A DNA stretch of 64,000 nt from Sclerodactyla briareus (taxonomy: Eukaryota > Echinodermata > Holothuroidea > Dendrochirotida > Sclerodactylidae), in NCBI GenBank assembly GCA_026419785.1, contig JAODTK010005800.1, positions 248,001-312,000 of the forward strand. The letters are read 5' to 3'. The notes below the pieces were generated by a model. That model had not been told where the DNA came from and made no database searches. It saw only the letters and a program-made list of their open reading frames with translations. This document shows positions 24,778 to 36,790 of the stretch, piece after piece. The translations under genes were made by a program, and so were the position numbers. Within the stretch, counting starts at the first letter, position 1. The number at the start of each line of letters is the position of its first letter.

Positions 24778-25272
24778 GTCCGGACAATTTATCCTACTAG
24801 GCAAAGATTAAGGCGTCTCGGTCTAACTACATGGAGCTGAGGCGAATTCGTGGTGACTTGATCAGGTTTTCAAATTGTCCATGGACTCGATGGCCTGTCC
24901 TTCCACTACTTCTTTGAATTTTCCAATGTTACGGCCATAGAGGCCACTGTTCAAGCTTCCGTGGCAAGCGCTGTCAATGTGACATTCGTAAATATTTCTT
25001 CTCTCGAGAGAGTGATCACTGAGTGGAATTGTCTTCCTGAAAATGCCGTTCTCTCTAAGAGTGTGAATGCGTTCAAGAACAGTCTTGATTTAGTTTTTCA
25101 GGAATCCGGTCGAATTTAAAATTTCGTGCTTTGGTTTCATTTTTCTTTCCTGGATTGTTGTGGCTCCGGGTCGTTTATGAGGATTTTTGTCCTTCCTGAA
25201 CCCTATTCACTAAACTAAACTAAACTAAACTAAACTAAACTAAACTAAACTAAACTAAACTAAACTAAACTA
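24778..25272 (+). pseudogene. CR1-like LINE 3' end with TAAAC tail (copy 2)
   Basis: Reads, with frame breaks, RLRRLGLT, then HGLDGLSFHYF, then VNVTFVNISSLERVITEWNC and LPENAVLSKSVNAFKNSLD: the conserved C-terminus of CR1/L2-type LINE proteins (R-V-I-x-x-W-N-x-L-P). The 3' untranslated part 'tatgaggatttttgtccttc' is shared with the copy ending at 44378. It finishes in about a dozen TAAAC pentamers (25209-25272), the microsatellite tail typical of CR1-group elements that lack poly-A. The upstream polymerase is missing, so it is 5'-truncated. Confidence 0.88.
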
Positions 25273-27240
25273 CAAGTTACAACATCTTTTTTCAGCTGTC
25301 CTATAATCATAAGTTTGTAATCAATTTGCTGTATTTTTTTTTTTTTTTTTTTTGTTTTTTTTGGTAGAACGCCTTACAGCACTCTCTATAGGGCACTCGA
25401 ATACCCTTGTATATATTAATTCTGTCTATGTTATCCCCTTCAATATTTTTCATTTGAATAATTAACCCATGTATCCATTGCTAGACACGAGACATCCCAA
25501 CTATAAGCCTTACTCAAACACAAACACCAACATTATGAACATGCGATGCTTCGGGCTCAGATCTTCACACATCTTCGGCATGATCTACTGAATGAAGTTA
25601 AACTTTGTAACCAGACTTTTACCCATTTTTAGAAGCGTGTTTTTTGGACCCTTGAAATGCAATTACTGATGTTGTCGAGAGCTCATTCAGTCCACTCCAC
25701 GTATGACATGCTGTGTCGTTAAGCCGGAGGGGCGGTCTGTGGTGCTGGGTTTTTTTTTTTTTTCCAACTTGCTGATTATTGTCTGTTTTTTTTTTGTTTT
25801 TGTTTATATATAGCCACACCTATTTACTGCGATATTCACAGGTTTCTTAGTCCCTTGCCTCTCCTCTCACATTTTCCTGTTTTTATTTCCTGTGTGCGTC
25901 CTAACTGTAGTGATTAGTGAAGAACCACTTCGTGCCCCGACAGGCGAAACGTTAACACCTTTCAAGTTTGTCTGAAATGTAATCCACTTGTTCGAAGATT
26001 CCCTTCCCTGGCGCCACCTTGTCTTAGAACCACAAAGCGTTTTTTCAATGCTTTTCGTTTGGGTCGCACAAACCATGAAGAGAAGCCTCACACCCATTAT
26101 CATGAACGAAAAAGACATTCTTCACGATTACATGAGAAATCCAAAAGAACCTATTGAAGCGGGATGAAAATAGAGCCCACCGCGTTTCTCATCTTTTTTC
26201 CTCGTCCGCGGGGATAAGCTAATGGCTTTATTGTTCCTCCATGCAAGACAAGTGTATATTGTGTTACGATCCTAGATGTAGCAGTCCCACCCACTGGGCT
26301 GAAACTGATTGGGGACAATGTGTAAGTCCAACCTAACTCATAATGAGTCCATACAGCCTCATCCGCATAGCGCCGGGTCTGCCTGGATTAGAGATTACGG
26401 TAAACAGGTAAAGGGGTCAGAGATACTACGAGGAGAAGAGGCACGCTAATCATGAGTTTCTTTCTCTCAATCTTGAATTTGTAGCGGTTCTACGCAATCC
26501 ACCGGGTCTGCTGTATTTTTGTTTGGAAAGTTAGATTTCGGGTTTTTCGTTTCCCTCCCGGTATTTCCTTTGTATAATGCCTCTTTCTTTCTTCATCTCA
26601 CTTCTCCGACTGAGTCCCCTTTTCTCCCGCCGTGTCTTAGACCCGATAACCTCCGCTTTCTCTCGTGTGATGGTCCCGTGTTAGCCTAGAAATTAGAACC
26701 GAACAACAACCCAGTGATACCCTAGCGGATAGAAAATCACGACGCTGTTATAGATAAACTGCAGGATTATCAGAAACAGAAAAACCAAGCAGTCCCTTGA
26801 CTCATTCCCTAATACTTCTCATTTCAAGTTCCAATTTGAGAAGGGTCGGAGGGGATGAACATCTTCGTATGTCCTGACCGAAAAAAATCAACGCCTATGG
26901 ACGAAATTCAAACGCCAAAGATTCCAAATTGCTGGGGGAAAAAGTCAGCCTTTTTTAGGCTTCACACACCTTCAGACGAGAAACAACTCTTTGAGGTTAT
27001 TTTCCTCAAACCGCGGCAACAAGAAACATGACCAGCGATGATATCCTTATAGAAAAAAGACGTACATGCACAATGTTTATACATTTTTCTTTCTTTACTG
27101 AGAATGGTGTCATAACAAGAACCAACACCGAAGCTTCTTGTACTGTACATAGCATAAGTAACCACTGTTCTGAAATGACTAATAATCTATATGACCCGTC
27201 TTCAGCATGGCTTTACAACAACTCTGACCGTCTGCTGACC
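25273..27240. other. No gene; T-runs and a Penelope-like terminal module
   Basis: Contains T-rich tracts (25329-25363, 25749-25763). 'tgaagaaccacttcgtg' with 'ggcgaaacgtt' at 25918-25952 resembles the conserved non-coding module at ends of many Penelope-like elements, but no reverse transcriptase is near. Remainder unassigned. Confidence 0.35.
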
Positions 27241-27244
27241 TAGG

Positions 27245-27447
27245 AAGTTCAGAGCATACGCTGTGAACACCACCTAAGCTGTGGGGGGCTATATCCCGAA
27301 CTCGGCTCGAGCCCCACCTGCTGGGAATTCAGACGACGGGGCCAGGTACCATTTTTCAAGCCTTCGGTAGGATCCGCCTCGGGATTCTAACCCCGATCTC
27401 CCGGGTGGGAGGCCGACGCTCTATCAATTGTGCCAGCCACTCTCTAG
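27245..27447 (-). mobile_element. tRNA-derived SINE, family 1
   Basis: On the minus strand the head reads GTGGCTGGCACAATTGATAG, a match to a tRNA A-box, followed by AGCGTCGGCCTCCCACCCGG and the B-box region GGGGTTAGAATCCC (plus 27381-27394). This is the order of RNA polymerase III internal promoters. About 120 bp of non-tRNA tail follows (GGATCCTACCGAAGGC, TGGTACCTGGCCCCGTC). The B-box carries A where tRNAs have C (GTTAGAATC versus GTTCGAATC), and the 3' acceptor strand is absent, so it is a SINE and not a working tRNA gene. Confidence 0.8.
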
Positions 27448-27718
27448 GAAGCCCAGGAAACCCTAAACCCCCAAACAGGTAATAGTATATTCACGTATTC
27501 GAACCGAGATTGCTCAAAATATCTATTCCTCGTCAACTTGTTCCACTCTCCACGTTGTCACTACGACGTGAACGTGAGTCCAAGGCGTGTCGGATCCTTC
27601 AACAGGCTAAACAATGGAATTCAGGAATTGTACGGTCAGTACTCGAACGCGCAATCGTGCAACGCTCCGTCTACTTCATTCCACGACAACTACTCCAAGC
27701 CCTGGCCGGACGGCCGTA

Positions 27719-30022
27719 TGGCAAGCCGTTTTAACTTTTTATTTGGTAGTTGTGGAGATATTCCCCAATTATTTCAGATATCCCCAATTATTTGAAGATA
27801 TCTTCCAATTATTTGAAGAACCTTAATTTGTTGTTGATATCTTCGAATAATTGAAGATATTAATAATAATTTGGAGATACCTACAATTATTTTGAAGATA
27901 TCTGTACATCAATTATTGATATCTTCAATATTGGAGAGATCCACAGAGGAATTGAGGATAACCGCAATCCATTTGCTGATATCTACCTTTGAATTGTAGA
28001 CATACATACGTGCTTTACTTTGTTATTCTACAATTTCTCGTGATATCTCCTACAAATCTATTACAGATATCTACATCATTTGTTGATACAGCAATTCGAC
28101 CATATCTACAAATGTATAGTAAAAAACGGTACCTGATCTGTTTGAATTATTGATCCTCAATAATACATTTTTGATATCTACGTATTTCAAATATTGGGAA
28201 TATCCTCAAATTGTTGGTAGATTTCTACAATGCAATTGAATTGTTGATGTCAAAATTCGCAGCGTTTTTAGTTTTTATTCAGCATTTGGAGATATCTTCA
28301 AATAATTAGAGACATCTTTCCATGTTTTGCGGATATCTTCAAAATGAATATATCCTCCAATGAATTGTTGATATCTCCAATATTTGAATATATCAGCCAA
28401 TCCATGGAGGATAATCTTCAATTTGTGGATATCTACAAATACTGTCAGCCGTTCTCACTTTCATATAGCATTTGGAGATTATACAATTATTTGAGATAAT
28501 CTTCAAATAATGGCTTGCGACCAACCTGCCTTGGTATTGTGGGAAGCTTCATGGTTGGACATTCCGTTTAATAAGAATGTGTTAAATATTTGGGAAGAAA
28601 TTATCTTCTATTGTTTTATACCAAAGTTGTACCGTTATTCCTGGGCTGCCATTAAAGCGTAAATTGGTCGCATGGCCTAGGATATCACACTTGGATTCGT
28701 TCCATGGCCACAACCCGCATGAAAAAAATAATTACAATACGGTACGCTTGGCCCGCGTCAATACATATAGCATCCATGCGCCCGGCTCATGCCTGGGCTA
28801 TCATGCCTGTTAACCACATACGTACGTACTTGCGCGCGCTACTGTATCCGTTCTGCCGTACCGTACCGTACTCGTACCCGGCCGGGGCCGGGTCCCATAT
28901 GTTTTTTGCCCTAGTTCACGCTGGCCTGCTAGGCTGGTAGTAGTACTAGAAGCTCTAACTCGCCATCGGAACTGTAAACAAGAGTGGAAAACGGAATTCA
29001 CAATCTCGGAATCCTGTTATCTTATCCCTGAAAACTTAGCGTGGTATTACACATGCAGCATGGCTAACCATTCAAGTTTGTTTTTTCTGGAGGTGCGGAG
29101 ATTCTGGTGTACACACTAGCATGCCGGACATACCGTTCACGTGAACTGAAATCACATGGCACTGCGCGTGTTTCACGAACGTGTACGTACGCACAACGCG
29201 CCGTTTTTGTTTTATTCACCATTTGCAGATATCTACAATTATTTGAGATATCTCCAATTCATTCGATGATATCTTCAAATGCATTGAGATATCTACAAAC
29301 AGACCAGTAGAGCATCATAATGAACGCGGCCGTTTTTAGGCTTTTATTCAGTATTTGCAGATATCATCAAATCATTTAAGTGGAGATCTCTGCAAATGAA
29401 TAGGAATATCTGCAAATGATTGTAAGAAATGTTATCTGCAAATTAATTGAAGATATCTTCAAATCATTTATTTTGAAAGCTATCACTATTCAATAGTTGA
29501 TATCTCTATTGATTATAAAAATCTCACAAATGAATTGCAGATATCTATATAGCTAATTTAGATATCAATAATTTCGTTGCAGATATCAATTATGAGCATA
29601 TCCCCATTTAGTTATAAAAGGTGATCCCAAATTGATGTGGATATCTTCAAAGGATTTAGGTATGTCCTTAAACCTTTGCTGATACAACTATTTTTTGGAG
29701 ATATCTGCAAATAATTGTGAATATCTACAATCATTTGAAGATATCTTAATCTATTATTGATAGCTTCAATTTTTGGAGCTATCCTCAAATGATTGTTGAC
29801 TATCTCTAATTATTTGAAGATATCATCATTGTTTTATTTGGATATCTTCAATAAATTGGGGATATCAGTAAATATGTGGAGATGTCTCTAATTAATTAAA
29901 GATATTCTTCACTTGATTTTGCTGATATCTGCAATTATTTTGAAGATCTCTTAATTTATTTGAGATAGGCTTCAAAATTGTAGATTATCTCTAAATGCCG
30001 AATAAAAGTAAAACGGCTTGCA
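27719..30022. mobile_element. Composite inverted-repeat element with GATATC palindrome arrays
   Basis: The left end 'ggcaagccgttttaac' (27722) and right end 'gtaaaacggcttgc' (30008-30021) are inverse copies, continuing inward as CTTTTTATTTGG/CTTTTATTCGGCATTT and outward as 'cggacggccgtatgg' versus the inverse of 'cataacggccgg'. The interior has two arrays (about 27760-28500 and 29220-29990) of GATATC-centred motifs, about 30 by eye, separated by AT-rich 'caaataattgaa' spacers. Each motif with its flanks is a short palindrome. The end motif 'ccgtttttagtttttattcagcatttggagatatc' recurs in pieces at about 28265, 28450, 29200 and 29327, so several elements seem nested. The 700-bp middle lacks the repeat. 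No transposase seen. Confidence 0.8.
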
Positions 30023-30384
30023 TAACGGCCGGACACGCTGCACTGAAGCTTGCTCTACAGAACCAATCAGTGTGGGGCCTTGTGCTAGCTAAACACGTCC
30101 TCACTTGCCAGTGGTGTGTTATAGTGACAAGGTATTTGGGCGACATGATTCGCATTTCGTCACAAAAGATTAGAATATGCTCCCGTTTTGACATGCTCCT
30201 CTATATCGAGCTTCACATTAATAAGCTCTAGGTCACTATCAGCATCCGTGATGTTTATTTAAACGTCCTAATGGTGTTTCTGTCTTTTCGTCAGCAGGCC
30301 GATCGATTTTTTATTCCGAATTAATTATTTTTGTTTCGTGTTTCCGTAATAAATGGTTGACTTTTCCCTTTCCTCCGCGTTTTC

Positions 30385-30670
30385 TTTCTGAAACCGGGTA
30401 CCACCCCTGAAGATGTTTCAGAATCTTGGCACTATGAAATACCATCTCTACTATGAGCAACAACGGTCTTTTGAGGATCTATGGTAGAAGAACTTTCGCA
30501 GATTTAGAGTAAACCAACTGATGTGGTGCACGATGTTACATTTTGAGTTTGTGTTCTCCTGACGGAACTTTGAACAGGGCACACAATACGCGCTTTATAC
30601 TAATGTCCTTCCCCAGTTAATATAAAATAGCTCCACTCCCTGACATGAACGTCGTCGAAATCTAAAACGT
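30385..30670 (+). repeat. Dispersed repeat family Y, copy 1
   Basis: Shares, in order, 'gggtacc.c.c.ctgaaga', 'gtagaaga', 'gatgtg.t.cacgatgttac', 'gacgg.actttgaacagg', 'acacaatacg' and 'aatagctcca' with 33955-34215, and the later part with 39965-40170. Non-coding. Confidence 0.8.
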
Positions 30671-31987
30671 CTTTACTGCAGGACGGCGACGTGTTAGCCT
30701 ACAATGTGAAAAACATAACGACATACGTTTTGCCGTTGCTGGCGCCGTCGGAATTAACTTCAATTCATATTACGGGGGGCGGGAGGCGGTGTACGGAAAA
30801 AACTATATGCTCGTTTCAACGGGAAAATGAATGTCCCGAAAAGGCTGTATTCGGATTGCAGAGAATAAAACCATTTGGCAATATCCCTCCAAAATTCACG
30901 TCGAACAAATGACACTAGCACAAGTAAGCAAAAGAAAGTATACGCGTACCAACGCGGCATTAATGCCGCATCCCGAAAACCGGACTTTATGGAATTTCTT
31001 CCTCATAAAAGCCATTTATTCAATTTTTGTGAGTTTTATTACATAGTGTTAGTCATACCGGATCACCCTACATCTTTTTTTCCTCCGAAAAAAGTGTTCC
31101 GTATTCTGCGAACCCGCGATTTCATATTGTCCGCACCTCGCGTTCGCACTAATGGAATCTCGCCTTTAAGGTGGGATTCCTTTTACGCATATGCGGACGC
31201 GAGGTCGGAGACCGGGTTGCGGCCTCAATTGCTCCCGTTATATTCAATGGTCGTGATTCCATACGGACTGACGCGATGCGGGGTATCGCGGAGTGCGGCA
31301 GTGCCGCAACCGCTCGCGTCCTTGTCGCCATCGTCCGGTAATGCGATACCCTTTCGTTCTGCATTATGACGTCAATCCGCATAATAATTTTTCTGTCCTC
31401 TACTGGCGCGACCCCTCCCAAAGAAGAAGTTAAAGATGCCACGATCGAAATACGATATTTCATGGTGAACACTGGAAAATAATTGAGCTCGTTATGAACC
31501 ACCCACCTCTTTAACACATACGCTTCCAGAATATATCGAGATCTCATTTGCATCTCATATTTGGAAGAATGTTGCGGATAAAATGGGAGAGAGGAATGAT
31601 GGTAACTATGACAGAAAGCCGATTGTAGCATTGTACTCAAATGCTATATTGCATAGACATAGGCTGGGTGGACACCGAATAGCGCGACCGTCATCTCTTC
31701 GTACCTAAATTAATTTCGCACGACGATGCACTCGCTATAATTTTCAGTCAAATACCTAGCCTTAAAAGGTACAACAGCTGGGGTCAGTAGAGGTCATTGT
31801 ATGTGCCTAATTTGCATAATAATATTCCAATTTCGAACTTGGAAAGAATTTTCGCCAAACTCAGCAGGTATGGTCCGTTAACCTTTTCCTGGATCTGATG
31901 TGTTTAATTTTCAGGAATTTGAATTCCATCATATAATACTCTGTCACCTGTTAGAATACAGCACTGAGGAACGAGTAACCATAGCTC
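30671..31987. other. No gene; GC-rich palindromic block at 31150-31380
   Basis: Contains 'tttaaggtgggattcct' (31166-31182), whose inverse occurs at 33393-33409, and GC-rich text resembling the ends of family Z. Open frames of about 160 codons on both strands here overlap and have no domain content. Confidence 0.45.
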
Positions 31988-32150
31988 CGTGACAATTGTG
32001 CTGTTATAAGCTGTCCACAAGCAAACCCTCTCTTAACCAACCAATTCGATTAGGTTTCAAGACATTCAAAAATACTGTAACATCCCCCCCCCCCCCCCGT
32101 GACAATTGTTATAAGCTCTCCACAAGCAAACCCTCTCTTACTTGAGTAGA
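31988..32150 (+). repeat. Short direct repeat around a C15 run
   Basis: 'gtgacaattgt' followed by 'ttataagct.tccacaagc' and 'aaaccctctctta' occurs at about 31990 and again at 32100, with a C15 run (32084-32098) at the junction. It could be a real duplication or a collapse artefact at the homopolymer. Confidence 0.75.
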
Positions 32151-32644
32151 TTCTGGGTCATGTGGGGTCATTCAAGAAACCAATTTGCATATTTATTGCA
32201 AGTTTGTAAAATTTCACGAAGCTTGGTGGATGTGTATTGGCTCCGTTCTGATTTTTAATGTGAGAATGAGTTGCGGTCCTTAGAGGTAGCCTAATTCACA
32301 TTGCATAATTTGTCACATTTTTTCGGAGCGTGGTAGCGCTAAAGTTTTTTTTGGTGCCTAAAAACTTTTTGGAACCCATTTTTTCTGTTACTTAATAATA
32401 TCTGATGGGTCTGTTTTTGCCTGCAAGTGAAAGGGATATTTGAAAGTACAAATGGTGTGAATTTGGTGGGAATCCAGGTATATTTTAACCAATTTGACCC
32501 TTCACAGGAGAATTGGACCCAAACTGGTGTTCGGACAAAATTATGTCGAGTGAAGTCATCCGCCAACTTCAAGCTCCTCTAGCTGAAAAAGTAATCGGTC
32601 AACGGATGGTAATTTGTAAGTGCCATTGATGATACACTTCTCTG

Positions 32645-32840
32645 TTTTCAAATGAATGGCGGCATGGGCCTCCAAGTAGGGCACACAAGGATCCAGGGAC
32701 CGCTGAACGGAGGCAATTTAGTGTATTAGTCAATGGAGAGTCTAATGGAGGTCCGCTACCTATAGGTAGCGGACCTCCATTTAGCGGTCCTGGAGCCTTG
32801 TTTTCCCTACTTTTCGCCCATGACGCGCATTCATTTGAAA
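32645..32840. mobile_element. Foldback element with 38-bp perfect palindrome
   Basis: 'ttttcaaatgaatg' (32645-32658) pairs with 'cattcatttgaaa' (32828-32840), and inward blocks 'catgggc', 'agtaggg', 'caagg.tccagg.accgct' and 'aa.ggagg' also pair. Inside, 32744-32781 is a perfect 38-bp palindrome centred on TATA (left half aatggaggtccgctaccta). No coding capacity. Confidence 0.85.
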
Positions 32841-33954
32841 GACCATGAATGGCTTCAGGGGTGGGATGAATGACCCCTGCATTCCTTTCATGATCCAAAG
32901 ATTCAGGCCCAACGCTAGCGTACGTGGTGATTCACATAAGCGACGGATAGGTGCCCAACAACCAGAAGAAATAACCAGTGACCCACTAATGAGGGATGCT
33001 ATACCAGTTGATACATGTATCATGTTCACGCATTTATATGCATGCCATGGAAGAATCACCCATTTCCACGCGAAACCACGCCACGCGTAGAAAGTAGAAA
33101 CATAGGGTGCTTATGGCTTGGTTAGGTTTTTTTTTACTCCATTCACAATCTAATCTGTTCACACAACATCTGTATGACCTAGCTTTAAAGGGGATGTGTT
33201 TCCATCCACTTTATTATTGATTGGTTCATTCCTAGTCAGTACCAGTTTATATGACACTCACCTTCGTATGCACAAGTGATCTCAACCCCGCACCCCGCAG
33301 TGCCAGTGCGCCGCGTTTATGGGTTTACGACCCATTTTTTCGCCGCGTTCCGCACAGCCCCCCCTCACACTCCGCGTCCTCAACCTACAAAGGAATCCCA
33401 CCTTTAGGCTCCCTATCGACGAGAGGGCAGCGGCGCTGTTTGCATGACGTCACGATGGGAAATCGATTGAGTGTAATTCTTAATAACACGGTATATCGTA
33501 ACAATGTTATGTTAATGTACAATTAGTCGCGATATACCGTGGAACGGTTTTTGTCGTAATACTATATGAGGGAATGTTCCTTCAGATGTGTCTTGACTTC
33601 TCACATGGATGCAGTACATCTGTCAACTCACCAAGATGGGGTTCAATGTGCACGTTTTAAATGGGTTGGATTATTGGGTAAATGTAATAGTCGAATCCAT
33701 GGAATAATAATTCCTGTCCAAACAATGAGTCCAATTTTGAATAAGAACAGCCAATTATGGCAGGCGAGGGGACTGAAAATAGCAATGAAAAACCTTTGGT
33801 TTTCGAGTTTACCTAATTATGGGTACGTGTAGAAAATGGGTCTTCAGAATTTGCAATAATTACTTCAACTTCAACGTTGTATTTTCGAAATAATTATGTT
33901 TTTCTGGGCTTCTGTGATGGATCGGCTGACTTTCGAGTTTAATCATCAGCGCAT

Positions 33955-34220
33955 TCCGAAACAGGGTACCCACTCTCTGAAGAGGTTCCAGATCTTGCTC
34001 TATGACGTACCATCATTACTCAGGAAGCAACAAAGGTACGCTCGTGACATTGGTAGAAGATCAAAAAAAAAAAAAAAAAATTCTCAGATAGAGATGTGTT
34101 TCACGATGTTACGCACAATAGGACGCCTCTCTGACGGGACTTTGAACAGGACACACAATACGTCTATGTCCTCTCCAATTATGATAATAGCTCCATGGTG
34201 CCGACAGGAAGATCTCTAAT
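33955..34220 (+). repeat. Dispersed repeat family Y, copy 2
   Basis: Matches family Y copy 1 along most of its length; an A17 run (34064-34080) lies between the 'gtagaagatc' block and the 'tctcagatagagatgtgttt' block. Non-coding. Confidence 0.8.
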
Positions 34221-35033
34221 ACGTGGTCAGTGATTATAATACTTTGCATTCAGGGGGCCCTTTTTAACAGTGACATCCCCGGACCTCTGCTTCCTCAGTA
34301 AACAGTCAAGGAAGAAATGGTTATATTCAACCTGATATTTTTCAAGGTCCTACCTATCACGTAGATTTTAGCCATCGTGGACCGCAATCTCTGATGCTTC
34401 CCGAGGTCAAATATTCGAGGGAAGAGCATGGATAAATTGGTATTCCCCTTCCCTGAAAATATTGAAACATGATGTTAGCCTTTGCTTCAAATAGGTTTTT
34501 AAATGGGAGTTTTTCTCCGGGAAATGCAGAGTAGTTAATAAAGCGACTCTAAACCGTCCTATCAGTGTCTTTTTAGAAAGAGCAATCAGAATATTAATAT
34601 CGGTAATACTCCTGCGAGCTCCGCTTCATTTTCCCTGCGGATGCTTGCTTCTTGAATCCAAGAAAGAGAATCGGCGGACGGCGACGACCGAAGCCTAAAA
34701 TTGGGACGCTGGAAATTAGAAGATGATTTGGCGACAGATTACAAAGTCCATGCGGTCGCTGTCATGGCCTACTATCTCACTTAAACTGACTTCCGTTGAA
34801 TTACTAGAAAAAGAAAAGAAAACAAAAAACACTACAGCGACACAGACGTAAATCCCGCTGGCAACGCAGCCACCATACTACTACCATATATACATTCTTG
34901 CTGAAGTAGAAGGGTCACGTTGCAGATTGTTTTAGTTATACCGGTACAGTTGGAACAGTGGTTATGAGATATAATATAATATAATAATTACTAATAGAAA
35001 TGGAATCGTACACCCCCACATTAAGAATGCGTT
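34221..35033. other. No gene recognised
   Basis: No supported exon on either strand. Confidence 0.4.
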
Positions 35034-35545
35034 TTGGTTGTGGGCCCACCAGTAATTAGAGACCCCGAACCCACGCCAAGTGAAATAATATTTGTTCCCC
35101 TACCATGCTGTGGGCCCAGGAGTGAAAAGATTGCGAAAAATTTGCGTAACTGTATTCAATACAATGACAGTGTAGAAGTCCAAATTACTTGTACAAAAGA
35201 AAATACAGTCTATGTTCACTTCAAATACAGAAATGGTCATAATTATGCTACAATGTCGTTTATAAGATTATCTGCCCCGATTGTAATTCCACTTACATTG
35301 GTGAGACTACCAGGCGCTTGAAGGATAGATTCACTGAGCATACAATGAAATCATTTGGGGGGGGGGGGCAAAGGGGGTGATGTATCAGCATTGCAATGAC
35401 ACCAAGCATAGCATGACAACTTTTGAAGATTTGTGTTGTTATTGGCAACGAGCCGCAGTGGTACAGGCGGAAATTAGCGAGAGTTTATATAGAAGAATCA
35501 AGGCAGGACCTGAATTGTAATTTTGTTAGCCACCCTCTTGAGCTT
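35034..35545 (+). pseudogene. Penelope-like element, 3' end with GIY-YIG nuclease
   Basis: 35288-35341 reads STYIGETTRRLKDRFTEH, the conserved core of the C-terminal GIY-YIG endonuclease of Penelope-like retroelements (S/T-Y-I-G-E-T-x-R-x-L-x-x-R, with the H that follows). Upstream, 35088-35160 gives FVPLPCCGPRSEKIAKNL, matching the linker between polymerase and nuclease. Downstream, after a G12 run and frame change, come HCNDTKHSMTTFEDL and a segment like the family C-terminus. The reverse transcriptase itself is not in the window, so this is a 5'-truncated copy with frame breaks. An AT microsatellite begins about 250 bp past the end. Confidence 0.83.
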
Positions 35546-35789
35546 TCTAATGCTATTCATCTCTATGTAGTATTATATAACCTTCTAACCAGGGCTGTGT
35601 TATCTCCGTGGTTTTTTTGCTTGAGCAACAATTGTTAACTGGAATAGCTGGCATTGTATTGCTATGCTCTTGTGAACCTTATGTGTATGTTTGTGTACTT
35701 GCATTTTTGCTGAAAGATGGGGTCTTGGTGCCGCCGAAAATATAGGCAGTATGACATCGTTAACTGCAATAGTCGCTTGTTTCTCCTTT

Positions 35790-35790
35790 A

Positions 35791-35833
<43 letters not shown>

Positions 35834-35865
35834 ATATAATATATATATATATATTATATATATAG

Positions 35866-35899
<34 letters not shown>

Positions 35900-35963
35900 G
35901 ATATATATATATATAGATATATATAGATATATATATATATATATTATATATATATATATGGAT
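35790..35963. repeat. AT dinucleotide microsatellite
   Basis: About 170 bp of nearly pure (AT)n with occasional ATAG. It will form long hairpins and is likely length-variable. The isoleucine/tyrosine open frames across it on both strands are artefacts. Confidence 0.98.
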
Positions 35964-36544
35964 ACGTCGTAGAAATCTGAAGTGCTCTTACTGCAGGGCC
36001 AGCAACGTGGTACAACGTGAAATACATTGCGCCATTCGTCGTAGCTCACGTCACCGTCGTGAAATCTATTTGATGCTCCCAATTATTCGAGATGAGAAAG
36101 CAAACTTTCGATGGTGCCGCGCGTATCCAGGTATAATGAATGATATGATAGCGATATGGCGTCGGAGGTCTGTCGCAAACACTGGCAGTCATAACGTTCA
36201 ACCAGGGTATGCAAATGATCTTTCCTCCGGCAGAGATCACAATTCTAGTGGCATAGACCTTTACATATATTCGCCATACCTATCAACGAATAATATACCG
36301 TAGTAGACATGGTTTCATTTCTCATTAGGATCTCTGTAGCAACTGTGGCGCAAATTCGACGGCGACGCCTGCATGGTAATCACGAGTTGAAAAATCGTCC
36401 GGGAACATTTGGATACCAGAACGATATAAAGTCACAATGATATGCCTATGTAGACTTATAGTATCGAAATCCTGTGAGACGATTCTTGTCGTGACGTCAT
36501 GTAACGGCCACAATCCATTATTCACAAGGAGTCGCAGTACGATA

Positions 36545-36790
36545 TTGCCTCTTAAAGGACAACTACAGGCTTGAATAGAACAGAGGTTATATCGTGGAGA
36601 ATGAAACTGTATCTATAGGTCCAGACCCCATTTCAATACGATATTCCATGTCCAGTTATCGGCCTTCAAAGTTTGGTTCATTATGCAGAGAAATTGGGGA
36701 GCAACCCAATTGCGCAATGAGGCATGACGTACACTTGGACGAAACTGGGAATTATGATATGCATTTTGTTGTTTGTTCTTTCTCTCACCA
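36545..36790 (+). repeat. Dispersed repeat family X, copy 3
   Basis: The most complete copy: begins 'ttaaaggacaactacaggc', passes 'ccagaccccatttcaa' and ends around 'gcatgacgtacacttggac...'. It matches 7594-7700 directly and 7930-8200 inverted. Confidence 0.75.

Noticed and set aside
25910..25955. Hammerhead ribozyme
   Set aside because: The required CTGATGA core is not present and stem II does not pair as needed; only the GAAAC part fits.
33258..33440. Strong minus-strand donor (GAAG/GTGAGT) with GC-rich upstream sequence, possible first exon and promoter
   Set aside because: The GC-rich block shares ends with repeat family Z, and the only ATG frame stops after 16 codons.
35822..36082. Isoleucine/tyrosine-rich frame
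   Set aside because: Translation of the AT microsatellite.
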